From Succinivibrio faecicola (lineage in GTDB: Bacteria; Pseudomonadota; Gammaproteobacteria; Enterobacterales; Succinivibrionaceae): 64,000 nt of DNA. This document shows positions 36,998 to 45,098 of this stretch, piece by piece. Under the pieces are notes generated by a model. That model did no database searches, had not been told where the DNA came from, and saw nothing but the letters and a program-made list of their open reading frames with translations. The position numbers were made by a program, and so were the translations under genes. Every line of letters begins with the position of its first letter. The stretch's first letter is position 1. The stretch is from positions 1 through 64,000 of the forward strand of contig NZ_JAGFNY010000002.1 in assembly GCF_019448115.1 (NCBI RefSeq), in the 5' to 3' direction.

Positions 36998-37109
36998 CCT
37001 CGATGCATACTCTGCATCTCAAGGCTCCATAATTAAAGTAAAAAAATATTGAAAGTGAACCTTGTATTACAACTCAAGTTATAAACTTTCAACGAACTGT
37101 GAGATTATA
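36998..37109 (-). promoter_or_regulatory. thrS promoter and structured leader
   Basis: On the minus strand a TATAAT (-10 at 37104-37109, weak -35) is followed by TTGAAAGT/ACTTTCAA arms (37085-37092 and 37049-37056) and TATTTTTTT (37040-37048), an attenuator-like terminator. Farther on a GATGCA/TGCATC hairpin (37002-37018) directly touches the thrS Shine-Dalgarno GAGG. E. coli ThrRS represses its own translation by binding leader hairpins; the same type of control is inferred, although the loop is not a clear anticodon mimic. Confidence 0.5.
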
Positions 37110-37425
37110 CGCCTTTTTTAACTGTTCTGAATATAAAGGGAAGTAAAAAAACATTTTTTTGTTTCTACCGATAGAAAGGATACTCTGCTTTTAACTTTAC
37201 AGGATATGTTTTGTTTTCAAACAAATTTCAAATAACTGATATTTTTTATGATACTTTTTTTACCAAATTATGCCGAAAGGACCTTGGCTTCAACCATGGG
37301 GAGCTGTCAATTTTCATTAGAATAATCATACGTTGAAGCTAAGAGAACAAAAAAAGTATTCCTTCTATTATTTGTACAAACATGATGGTTTTTATCTTTT
37401 TGTTATAAAATAATTGACTTTAATA
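37110..37425. other. Intergenic region between thrS and tRNA-Val
   Basis: AT-rich, with no coding frame and no repeat that I can support. Confidence 0.4.
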
Positions 37426-37453
37426 TTGAAATATAACAATTATTTTGTATAAT
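37426..37453 (+). promoter_or_regulatory. tRNA-Val promoter
   Basis: TTGAAA (37426-37431), 16-bp spacer, TATAAT (37448-37453), ending 11 bp before the tRNA. Confidence 0.65.
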
Positions 37454-37464
37454 AAATTCACTTT

Positions 37465-37542
37465 GCGACCTTAGCTCAGTTTGGTTAGAGCATCACCTTG
37501 ACATGGTGGGGGTCGGTGGTTCGAGTCCACTAGGTCGCACCA
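37465..37542 (+). tRNA. tRNA-Val (anticodon GAC)
   Basis: A 78-nt cloverleaf. Acceptor GCGACCT/AGGTCGC, anticodon loop TTGACAT, T-loop TTCGAGT and encoded CCA. Followed by a terminator. Confidence 0.97.
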
Positions 37543-37551
37543 TCTGAGAAG

Positions 37552-37575
37552 GCAACCAGTTGGTTGCTTTTTTTT
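37552..37575 (+). terminator. Terminator after tRNA-Val
   Basis: GCAACC-AGTT-GGTTGC with eight T. Confidence 0.85.
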
Positions 37576-37824
37576 GTATCCATTTATTGTTTTCTAGTTT
37601 TCTCTTTATAATCCGTATAATCTTTAAAAACGAAAATTCGTTATTATTCTGATTTTTTCTAAAAATTACGCTCTGCACAATATAAATATTTAATTACTTT
37701 TCTCCTTAACATGACATTATTCCCCCAAATGCACGTATTTTTGGGAGAATAATTTATTATTTTGGGAGAATTCTTAAGATGATAACCTTCGATTTCACTT
37801 AACAAGCTAAATGAAGCTAAATAG

Positions 37825-38223
37825 AATGCTACAGACATCAAAACATCTACCTATACTCTTGGTAAGGCTCCTGAGAACCTTACTTCTAACCAGGCAGCCA
37901 GACTTGAAATGATTGCTGATACCAATCCAAGACTGTTCCGAGGCTACAAGTTAAAAGAACAACTAAGACTTGCTTTAAAGTATCCTGACTTAGAAGAAAC
38001 TAAAGATGAGCATAAATCTTTCTTTTGGAGAGCCACTCACAGCAGAATTCAAGTTTTCAAAGAGCTTGCCTATAAAATTAGGCGACATGAGAAGCATATT
38101 CTCAATACAATAGAGACTCAACTGAACAATGCCAAAGTTGAGTCTATAAACGACAAGATTAAGTTGTTTTTACGTAAAGCTTATGGCTGTAGAAACATCC
38201 AAAATATGCTCGATATGATCTAG
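37825..38223 (+). pseudogene. C-terminal remnant of an ISL3-family transposase
   Basis: An open frame without its own start. After the stop at 37822-37824 it reads NATDIKTSTYTLGKAPENLT and continues through NQAARLEMIADTNP, KLKEQLR, a helical middle and NNAKVESINDKIKLFLRKAYG, ending NIQNMLDMI. The order Y-L-x-K-x-P-x-x-L-T followed by N-(A/G)-K-x-E-x-x-N-x-K-I-K-x-x-x-R-x-A-Y-G is the C-terminal signature of ISL3 (DDE) transposases. Some 270 N-terminal residues, with the first two catalytic aspartates, are missing. It lies beside tRNA-Val. Confidence 0.7.
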
Positions 38224-38849
38224 CTTGGATGTTCAAAAATTATAATTCCAACTTCCTAATCGAGGTGGTAAGTGGCTTAGATTAAGGCTCTAACCGTGTT
38301 CTGCTTTCATTATTTACCTATAAATATGCACGAAGAGCCTTTTTTTTATTAGCAAAGGTTTATTTGTGTAAATAATTCATCATTGCAAATCAAGAATTTC
38401 TTTTTCTGTAAAAGTTTTACATTTTTGCGCTTAACGAAAATTCCATAAAATAACTCTAAAAATAATAATAAATGCTCTAATTCGTTGGTACATAAGGTTT
38501 TTAATACTTTTTACAGACAAGTAAAATTATTTTGACGTAATACTCATTTTTTAAACAAAAACTTTCATAATTTGACCAAATATACACTATCTGACATTTT
38601 AGTTTACTATTTTTGACTATCTCAAAAATTACTTTTTTCAAAAAAATTTCTTCAGCTAACTTAATGTATCAAAAGGCTTATTTATGCTGTCTAATTGCAA
38701 ATTCGCTAATTTTGCAAATAAAAATGTTGACGTATATCACAATTTTGTTTAATGTGATATTCATCATATTCACCTTTATGTGCTTTTTAGTGTGCACATT
38801 TTTAAATTTATAAATTACAACTAACACATCGATGTTAATCGAGGTATTT
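38224..38849. other. 626-bp region between the ISL3 remnant and the chemoreceptor gene
   Basis: It contains a terminator-like pair AAGGCTCT (38284-38291) and AGAGCCTT (38334-38341) followed by T8, with a 42-base loop, and near the chemoreceptor a dyad ATATCACA (38734-38741) / TGTGATAT (38753-38760) overlapping a TTGACG box (38727-38732). A hydrophobic frame in between (38613-38813) has no ribosome-binding site and is not called. Confidence 0.5.
38734..38760 (+). promoter_or_regulatory. Perfect 8-bp dyad upstream of the chemoreceptor gene
   Basis: ATATCACA, 11 bases, TGTGATAT. It overlaps a possible promoter (TTGACG at 38727). The half-sites are in the opposite order to the CRP consensus, so a different regulator is likely. 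Confidence 0.45.
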
Positions 38850-40454
38850 ATGAACTTTATAAATCTAGCATCAATAAAATCAAAGCTTATTACCAGCTAT
38901 GTAGTTATTGTTTTAATGACTGTTTTTCTTGCATTCATTGCAATTACAAGCATGAACAATTCTCAGGGAATTGCTGTTGAAAAAATCGAACAGCTAAACC
39001 AGCGATACGAGAGAACCAGATTATCAACAAATGCTATGAACAAATTCAATGACGCAGTTAGAAAAATAGCTACAAATTCTCAAAGAAGAGGCTCTAATAC
39101 TGATATACCTTCTCTTTTAGAAGAGCTCAAGATGCGTGTTGACAAGCTGCAGACAACAAGATTTCCAGTTGAAATTGGAGCTATTAAAAAGAGTACAAAA
39201 GACTATATAGACATTTTCAACAACGTTTTTATGCCAGCTGTTCAGGAAGGTGACTACACTCTTGCAAACTCTGTATATGTTTCAAATCTTAGCTACTACT
39301 ATTCTGACTTTTTAGAAAATATGGCTGAAGTTAACGCAAAGCAGTTAAATGAAACAAAAACAGCAATGCAGTCTCTTCAGAAAAACACAACAGCTCTAAT
39401 CATTATCGGCTGTGCTGCGATCGAAGCTATAATTGCTGTAATTATGGCACTTAGAATTCCTTTGGTAATTGTTCAGGCAATCAAGAACATTGGTAAGAGC
39501 ATCAACGTATTTGCAAATGGAAACCTGGTTGAGAAGATCAGTACCGACAGAAAGGATGAGTTTAATCCACTAGCATTGGATCTTGAAGGAATGAGACACA
39601 GTCTGCATAAAGATATGTTCAAGGTTGTTGATGTTTCAAACAAGCTTGGCAAGGTTATCGATGAGCTGTCAGACACTTCAGAAAAAATTAACGCTACTGC
39701 CGAAGAAAACCAGAAGAGAGCCTTAACTGTTGCTGCAGCCTCTGAAGAAATGGTTCTTACAACAAGCGATATTGCAAAGAACTGTGAAAACGCAACTGTT
39801 GCAGCGCAGGAATCAGCAGCATCAACAACTGATGGCGTAAACAAGGTTCAGACTATCATTGACAAGATTGCAAATCAGGTCAAGAAGTCAAAAGAAGATG
39901 CTGTTCTTGTTCAGAATCTGTCAGTTCAGGTTCAGAAGATTGAAAGCATTGTTAACACAATTGATGACATTGCATCGCAGACTAACCTGTTAGCTTTAAA
40001 TGCTGCAATTGAGGCAGCTCGTGCAGGTGAAGCAGGTAAAGGCTTTGCTGTTGTAGCTGATGAAGTTCGTGCTTTAGCATCAAGAACAACAGCATCTACA
40101 AACGAAATCACAGCTATGGTTTCAAAGATCCAGACAGATGCGTCTGTTGCAGATTCTGCAATCCAGGAATCAGTAGTTGTAATGGATGAACTTTCAGAGG
40201 AAAGTTCACAGGTTGAATCTATCCTTGGCAATCTGACTGCTATGGTTAATACTGTATCAGAGCAGATCACTCAGATTGCTACAGCTGCAGAACAGCAAAC
40301 TGTTGCAACTCAGGAGATTTCAACAAACATGAAATCAATTACAGATGGCTCCAAGGAACTTTCAAATACTATCAATTTCGTTAACAGCGAAATCAAGGAC
40401 TCAAACGATCAGGTTGTAACCTTGATGAATATGGTAAGCAAGTTTACTGTTTAA
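38850..40454 (+). CDS. Methyl-accepting chemotaxis protein
   Basis: 534 aa. Membrane chemoreceptor. TM1 is near residues 12-34, a short periplasmic four-helix ligand domain follows, TM2 is near 188-208 ([20 protein letters not shown]), then HAMP, and a cytoplasmic signalling domain with the hairpin tip [35 protein letters not shown] (split here), which binds CheA/CheW. The ATG at 38850 has GAGG 6 nt upstream and is preferred over the ATG at 38832. The ligand is unknown. No che gene is adjacent. Confidence 0.95.
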   Translation: MNFINLASIKSKLITSYVVIVLMTVFLAFIAITSMNNSQGIAVEKIEQLNQRYERTRLSTNAMNKFNDAVRKIATNSQRRGSNTDIPSLLEELKMRVDKLQTTRFPVEIGAIKKSTKDYIDIFNNVFMPAVQEGDYTLANSVYVSNLSYYYSDFLENMAEVNAKQLNETKTAMQSLQKNTTALIIIGCAAIEAIIAVIMALRIPLVIVQAIKNIGKSINVFANGNLVEKISTDRKDEFNPLALDLEGMRHSLHKDMFKVVDVSNKLGKVIDELSDTSEKINATAEENQKRALTVAAASEEMVLTTSDIAKNCENATVAAQESAASTTDGVNKVQTIIDKIANQVKKSKEDAVLVQNLSVQVQKIESIVNTIDDIASQTNLLALNAAIEAARAGEAGKGFAVVADEVRALASRTTASTNEITAMVSKIQTDASVADSAIQESVVVMDELSEESSQVESILGNLTAMVNTVSEQITQIATAAEQQTVATQEISTNMKSITDGSKELSNTINFVNSEIKDSNDQVVTLMNMVSKFTV

Positions 40455-40480
40455 AAATCGTTAATACTCAAAATCAGACT

Positions 40481-40512
40481 AGTCCATTAACTTTTGTTAA
40501 TGGACTTTTTTA
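40481..40512. terminator. Bidirectional terminator
   Basis: AGTCCATTAAC-TTTT-GTTAATGGACT, a perfect 11-bp stem with T-runs on the chemoreceptor side. Shared by the convergent chemoreceptor and hydrolase genes. Confidence 0.85.
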
Positions 40513-40513
40513 T

Positions 40514-41296
40514 CTAGAACTCAATACACTCTTTTTGAGCAGGTACAAAAAGATTGGTAAGCGACTCAAGTTTTCCATAGGCTCTTAAACTGTCTGCACT
40601 TACTGTTGCATGTGATACACAGTCAAGATGTGTAGCAACTATACTGATATTCTTAACATATCTGCATAGTACTCTAACATCATCAAGCCCCATCATTATG
40701 CTGTGAGATGGACACATCTGAGCACATGCTGCATTTACTGCTATAACGTATGGTCTGAATTTTTCAATTGCTTCAAAAACTCTTTCATATAGGATTGTAT
40801 CTCCAGTAAGATAAAAAGCTCCTTTTTCCTTTTGGGATTCAAGCACAAAACCATGTGCAGTGCCATCAATACCTTTATCCTTGAAAATCTTATGGACAAC
40901 TGGATCGCCATCTCCATGTTCACAGTCTGTTACGCTGATTTTTATATCTTTGAATGTTACTCCCCCCTGTGCATTTATAACTGTTTTAAATCCTATATCA
41001 TTCATGAACCAGGCATCTTTACTGTTTGACACTATTACAGGAATATCCTTTGGAATAAGCTGTTTTGCTGCCTCATCAAAATGGTCAAAATGTAGATGTG
41101 TCACTAAAAGAGCATCAACATTAAAAAGCTCGTCTACAGGACAAGGCAGCTCCGTTGTTGGATTTCCTTTTGCACAGTTTATTGTTGTTGGTACATCAGG
41201 ATAAGAAAACTTCTTTGCAAGCATAGGATCAACTAAGAATCTTACTCCTGCATAGGTTACAATGCTCGTTGCACCTCTTATCTGTTCAAATTTCAT
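40514..41296 (-). CDS. Metallo-beta-lactamase-fold hydrolase (UlaG/lactonase-like)
   Basis: 260 aa. The metal-binding motif HLHFDH (His67, His69, Asp71, His72), then CEHGDGDPVV, LTGDTILYE and a late ATHLDCVSHA provide a binuclear metal site. The closest kind of protein is the UlaG/YtnP-type lactonase group. The substrate is unknown. It is divergent from a MerR-type regulator, and its promoter carries a MerR-type operator, so expression is probably inducible by a small molecule. Confidence 0.88.
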   Translation of the reverse strand: MKFEQIRGATSIVTYAGVRFLVDPMLAKKFSYPDVPTTINCAKGNPTTELPCPVDELFNVDALLVTHLHFDHFDEAAKQLIPKDIPVIVSNSKDAWFMNDIGFKTVINAQGGVTFKDIKISVTDCEHGDGDPVVHKIFKDKGIDGTAHGFVLESQKEKGAFYLTGDTILYERVFEAIEKFRPYVIAVNAACAQMCPSHSIMMGLDDVRVLCRYVKNISIVATHLDCVSHATVSADSLRAYGKLESLTNLFVPAQKECIEF

Positions 41297-41333
41297 AACA
41301 TATCTCCATAATTGTTGAACCGACTGTAGCTGA

Positions 41334-41364
41334 AGTATAAAATCTACAGTAACTGTAGAGACAA
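41334..41364 (-). promoter_or_regulatory. MerR-type promoter of the hydrolase gene
   Basis: On the minus strand -35 TTGTCT (41359-41364) and -10 TATACT (41334-41339) are 19 bp apart, the overlong spacing that MerR-family activators correct by twisting DNA. The spacer contains the perfect dyad CTACAGT-A-ACTGTAG (41344-41358). Confidence 0.75.
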
Positions 41365-41374
41365 GGACTTTTTT

Positions 41375-41776
41375 ATGAAGATCGGTGAACTTTCAAAACT
41401 TACAGGTTTTCCTGTAACTACAATACGATTTTTTGAAGAAAAAAATCTTATCACGCCAGTAAACAGATCACTTAGTGGCCAAAGAATATATGATGAAAAA
41501 AGCGTTGAGAGATTACAGTTTATTAAAGCTGCCAGAAACAGCGGAATGCATTTGTCATGCATTTCAAGGATCGTAGACTATGAAAACAAGAAAATAACCG
41601 ACAATGACGATCTAGAAAAAAGAATTGAATCTATTCTTTATGAATGCGAAGTAAGAAAACAGCAGATGCAGCTTCTTGAAAAGAAGCTTAATGATGTACT
41701 CTGTAATATCAGAAAAGACAAAAAACAGTCTAATTCATTAAACAGAATCTATAAAGCATTCAACAAAGATAAATAA
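41375..41776 (+). CDS. MerR-family transcriptional regulator
   Basis: 133 aa. N-terminal winged helix (MKIGELSKLTGFPVTTIRFFEEKNLI) and a wing with RIYDEKSVERLQFIKAARNSGMHL, then a dimerisation helix. The C-terminus is short and lacks an obvious Cys metal site, so it probably senses an organic or redox signal. Divergent from the hydrolase gene, whose promoter has the MerR-type 19-bp spacer and dyad. It probably also represses its own gene. Confidence 0.9.
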   Translation: MKIGELSKLTGFPVTTIRFFEEKNLITPVNRSLSGQRIYDEKSVERLQFIKAARNSGMHLSCISRIVDYENKKITDNDDLEKRIESILYECEVRKQQMQLLEKKLNDVLCNIRKDKKQSNSLNRIYKAFNKDK

Positions 41777-41812
41777 GTTATCAAGGAAAGCACTTGAGTG
41801 TATTCAAAGTGC

Positions 41813-41983
41813 TTATATGAACAGTAGGAATATTGAGATTACAAAAAATGTCATCCAGCAGATAAATGGGAGATCGCTGTATCCTTTAAGCTTTTCACCA
41901 CAGTTTTCAGAAATATAAGCAGCTATCAATGCCGCAACTGCATTAAAAGCAATCATATACAATATCTGACCAATACCAGGCAT
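41813..41983 (-). CDS. Small membrane protein of unknown function (56 aa)
   Basis: A 56-codon ORF with AGAGAGAAG upstream of its ATG. The product has two hydrophobic segments, MPGIGQILYMIAFNAVAALI and ICWMTFFVISIFLLFI, joined by a short polar loop (SENCGEKLKGYSDLPF). Two-helix hairpin membrane protein, no family recognised. It lies between the MerR regulator and the autotransporter remnant, in an otherwise unexplained 290-bp gap. Confidence 0.6.
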   Translation of the reverse strand: MPGIGQILYMIAFNAVAALIAAYISENCGEKLKGYSDLPFICWMTFFVISIFLLFI

Positions 41984-42064
41984 ATACTTCTCTCTTTTTA
42001 GTCAAAATAGCCAGGAGCGAGCTCCTGGCTAAACTTACTTGTCTAATCTAAAGGATATATAAGA

Positions 42065-42832
42065 TTAGAATGTGTAGCGAGCACCGATCTGAGCTGACAG
42101 TTCGTTAGTCTCAGATGAACCGGTGTAGCTTAAGCCTGCACCAAAGGTTGCAGCACCCTTAGTAGCACTTACACTAGCACCAACGCTATAAGTTACATCA
42201 TCCATAACCTCAGCATCCAGGTTCAGAGTATTCTTTTTCTTTACACCAGTAAACTGAGTTGATGATGAAACAGTCTTATCACCTGTATTGAATGTTACCT
42301 TAGCAGTAAATGCAGGCTTTACATTCCATTCGCCAGCAGTAATCTGCTTAGATAAATCAAATCCTACAGGAATTGAGAAGATATGAGCTGTATCAGCATC
42401 AGTGTATGCAACGATACCCTTTGCACTCTTAACAGCATAGCTCTCTAAGTTGAAGCTGGTATAACGAGCACCAACGAAAGGAGAAATGTCTGCAACCTGA
42501 GTGTTGAAGGTGTACTTAACATTAGCACCTGCAGTGAATACCTTCATATCAGCATCTGCATTTACAATGCCCTTGAACTCGTTCTGAGCAACTGTATAGC
42601 CAACATCTGACAGGATTGAAACACCTGATGCTAACTTAGCTGAACCGTAGATACCAAAGCCGTATGTATCAACATCGTTCTTAACGTTGTGACCTGCGCC
42701 CTTGCCATCAACATCACCTGTACCGAAGGTTGCATAAGCACCAACCTTAGAGCCTTCTGCAATACCGTAATCAGCACCGATTACTAATGATGTTAAATCA
42801 AGATCAGCACCGTAGTTTGCACCCTGAGTGCA
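42065..42832 (-). pseudogene. Orphan autotransporter beta-barrel domain
   Basis: About 256 aa that read as an autotransporter (type Va) C-terminal translocator: alternating amphipathic strands such as TSLVIGADYGIAEGSKVGAYA and DTYGFGIYGSAKLASGVSIL, ending in GARYTF, the aromatic C-terminus recognised by the BAM complex. There is no signal peptide and no passenger, and the first possible start is a TTG. A frame one base off upstream (MKNFFTAKSAKSF) cannot read into it without a frameshift. Best seen as the surviving 3' end of an autotransporter gene. Confidence 0.65.
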
Positions 42833-42956
42833 CAAATGATTTAGCTGATTTCGCTGTGAAGAAATTTTTCATAACGCTGATTTTTATGTTGTTTTGTATA
42901 ATGTTTCTTGATAAATCAATACAATTCGACGGTTAAATAGATTATTTAGAATAGAT

Positions 42957-42985
42957 AGTGTATAAATATATATTTTTTATACACT
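42957..42985. promoter_or_regulatory. 10-bp inverted repeat in front of rmuC
   Basis: AGTGTATAAA (42957-42966) and TTTATACACT (42976-42985), perfect, with a 9-base AT loop. It lies 53 bp before the rmuC start and could be an operator or a short terminator-like hairpin. Confidence 0.45.
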
Positions 42986-43037
42986 GCAAAAATTTGTGCT
43001 AGAATTATAAAAAACTCACCCATATAAGAGAGACATC

Positions 43038-44501
43038 ATGACAAGTATTACTTCATCATTGCTACTTATGTTAGTTATTCTTCTGACAGGATTTATTGGA
43101 TTTCTTGTATTTTCACTTCTAAAACAGAAGCCGGAAAAAACTGAAGCTGAGGTTGAAAAGGCAAGCCTCTATTCAACTTTAGAAGGAATTGAAAAAAGCC
43201 GTACAGATTTACAATCAAAGATAGCTATTCTTGAAGAACAGCTTGTTTTTGCACAAAATGAAAAATTACAGCTGGTATCTGATTTGAATGTTCAAAAGAA
43301 TACTTGTCTTAATTATGAAAATGAACTGACTGAGCTTAAAAAACTCAATCAGGAACTTGATAGTCAGAATAGAGAGCTAATTGCAAAGAATTCTAATCTA
43401 TCTGCAAAAATCAACACATCTGAACAGCTTTTTGATGAGCAGCAAAAACGTTTTGATACCTCATATAAGGAATTACAAGAACAGCTCAAAGTAATGGGAC
43501 ATGAGCTAGTTAAAAACGCATCAGAGGATTTGAACAAAAACTCAAATCAGACATTATCAACCGTTGTTAATCCTTTAAAAGAAGAATTAACCAATTTCAA
43601 GAAGCTTTTAAATGACAGTCAGGAAACCACTGCAAAACGTCATGGAGAACTTCAAAAGGAAATTGAGCTTTTAGAAAAGAGTCATTCTACTCTATCTAAG
43701 CAGGCTGAGGATTTGACAAAGGCTTTAAGACAGGGTGGTAAATCCCAGGGTATGTGGGGAGAGCTTCAGCTTGAAAGAGTTTTAGACAGTGCAGGTTTAG
43801 TAAAAGGAATTGAGTATCAAAGAGAAGTTGCAGGATTTAATGCTTCAGGTGATCGTGGCAGACCTGATGCTGTAGTATTTCTTCCTGAGAAAAAATGCAT
43901 CATAATCGATGCAAAATGCTCTATTACTGCATATATTGATTACATAAATGCATCAGATGATGCCCAAAGAAGCTCAGCCTTAAAAGATCACTGCCAGTCA
44001 ATTAGAAAGCACCTTGATGAACTAATTAAAAAAGACTACAGCTCATATGAGCAAATGAATTCACCAAGTTTTGTATTCATGTTCGTTCCTGTAGATGATG
44101 CTCTATCTGTAGCACTACGTGACGATCCTACAATGTATGACAAGGCTGCAAAGAGCAAGATTTATCTTGTATCACCTTCATCTTTGATGCCATCATTGAG
44201 AGTCGTTTCAAATCTCTGGATCCTATCAGAACAGACTGAACATATGAAAGATCTTGCAAAACTTGCTCAGAGAATTATCTCTAAATTCTCTAATATTGAG
44301 TCTTCTCTTGATGATGCAATAAAGGCTGGCAACAAGTTCCAGAGTGCAATGCAGGAAGTAGATGCAAGACTTAGAAATGGCAAGGACAACTTAAAGACTA
44401 TGCTTTCAAGATTTGATGCAAACTCAACTAGAAAATTCAAAGAGCTTGAAGGTGTTACTATAGATGCATCAACAAAAGATCAGCTAACTGTAGTGGATTA
44501 A
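43038..44501 (+). CDS. rmuC: DNA recombination protein RmuC
   Basis: 487 aa. An N-terminal membrane anchor (LLLMLVILLTGFIGFLVFSL), a long coiled coil (~35-235) and the RmuC nuclease-like core: GKSQGMWGELQLERVLDSAG, DRGRPDAVVFLPEKKCIIIDAK (split here), the PD-(D/E)XK-type residues, and FVPVDDALSVAL. RmuC limits inversion at short inverted repeats. It is a single gene with its own terminator. Confidence 0.95.
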   Translation: MTSITSSLLLMLVILLTGFIGFLVFSLLKQKPEKTEAEVEKASLYSTLEGIEKSRTDLQSKIAILEEQLVFAQNEKLQLVSDLNVQKNTCLNYENELTELKKLNQELDSQNRELIAKNSNLSAKINTSEQLFDEQQKRFDTSYKELQEQLKVMGHELVKNASEDLNKNSNQTLSTVVNPLKEELTNFKKLLNDSQETTAKRHGELQKEIELLEKSHSTLSKQAEDLTKALRQGGKSQGMWGELQLERVLDSAGLVKGIEYQREVAGFNASGDRGRPDAVVFLPEKKCIIIDAKCSITAYIDYINASDDAQRSSALKDHCQSIRKHLDELIKKDYSSYEQMNSPSFVFMFVPVDDALSVALRDDPTMYDKAAKSKIYLVSPSSLMPSLRVVSNLWILSEQTEHMKDLAKLAQRIISKFSNIESSLDDAIKAGNKFQSAMQEVDARLRNGKDNLKTMLSRFDANSTRKFKELEGVTIDASTKDQLTVVD

Positions 44502-44531
44502 GATCTTTTCAATCTTTTCACGGAAAGACAA

Positions 44532-44562
44532 ACGGATCATATATTCTATGATCCGTTTTTTT
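44532..44562 (+). terminator. Terminator after rmuC
   Basis: ACGGATCATA-TATTC-TATGATCCGT, a perfect 10-bp stem with a T-run. Also faces the end of the convergent ilvH gene. Confidence 0.85.
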
Positions 44563-44594
44563 AACTAAAAATGGTGCTGCGTTTATTGCACCTG

Positions 44595-45098
44595 TTATCC
44601 GCGCATATAGTGAGTACCCTTAGCAATGCCAAGAACGCCTGAGCGTACAACCTCAACAACCTCTGCAAGCTTGCACAGAGTCTGAATAAAGTTATCAGTC
44701 TGCTCTGAGGTACCTACATACTGAAGAGTGAAGATCTCTGCATTGACATCAATGATTTCTGCTTTAAAGATATCAGCAAGACTTTTTACCTCATCTCTTA
44801 CATTTCTGTTGGGAGTTGATACCTTTACAAGGATCATTTCGCGCTCAATTCCACCTTCAGTTTCTTCTTCAAGGGCAGATACTCTGTACACACATACAAG
44901 CTTGTGAAGCTGCTTTGTGATCTGCTCTGCCTCATCAGCATCACCTGTTGTTAAAATAGTACAGCGGGACAAGGTAGGATCGTCAGTTGGAGCAACTGTT
45001 AAACTGTCAATGTTGTATCCACGCTGAGAAAACAGACCTACAACACGTGAAAGAGCACCAGCCTCATTCTCTAATAAAATTGAAATAACGCGTCTCAT
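44595..45098 (-). CDS. ilvH: Acetolactate synthase small (regulatory) subunit, set 1
   Basis: About 167 aa. N-terminal ACT domain (RRVISILLENEAGALSRVVGLFSQRG) followed by the ALS_ss C-terminal domain. It binds valine for feedback inhibition and stabilises the large subunit. The real start is the ATG at 45098, which overlaps the large-subunit stop in TAATG; GGAGGAG lies just before, within the end of the large gene. Confidence 0.93.
   Translation of the reverse strand: MRRVISILLENEAGALSRVVGLFSQRGYNIDSLTVAPTDDPTLSRCTILTTGDADEAEQITKQLHKLVCVYRVSALEEETEGGIEREMILVKVSTPNRNVRDEVKSLADIFKAEIIDVNAEIFTLQYVGTSEQTDNFIQTLCKLAEVVEVVRSGVLGIAKGTHYMRG

Noticed and set aside
37493-37678. Minus-strand ORF ending MVRPSGLEPPTPTMSR
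   Set aside because: Antisense of tRNA-Val; same artefact.
38734-38760. CRP-binding site upstream of the chemoreceptor
   Set aside because: The half-sites are in the order TCACA...TGTGA with 11 bases between, opposite to the CRP consensus; kept only as an unnamed dyad.
38613-38813. Hydrophobic 66-aa frame before the chemoreceptor gene
   Set aside because: No ribosome-binding site; it overlaps the promoter and dyad region; low-complexity AT-rich sequence gives hydrophobic frames by chance.
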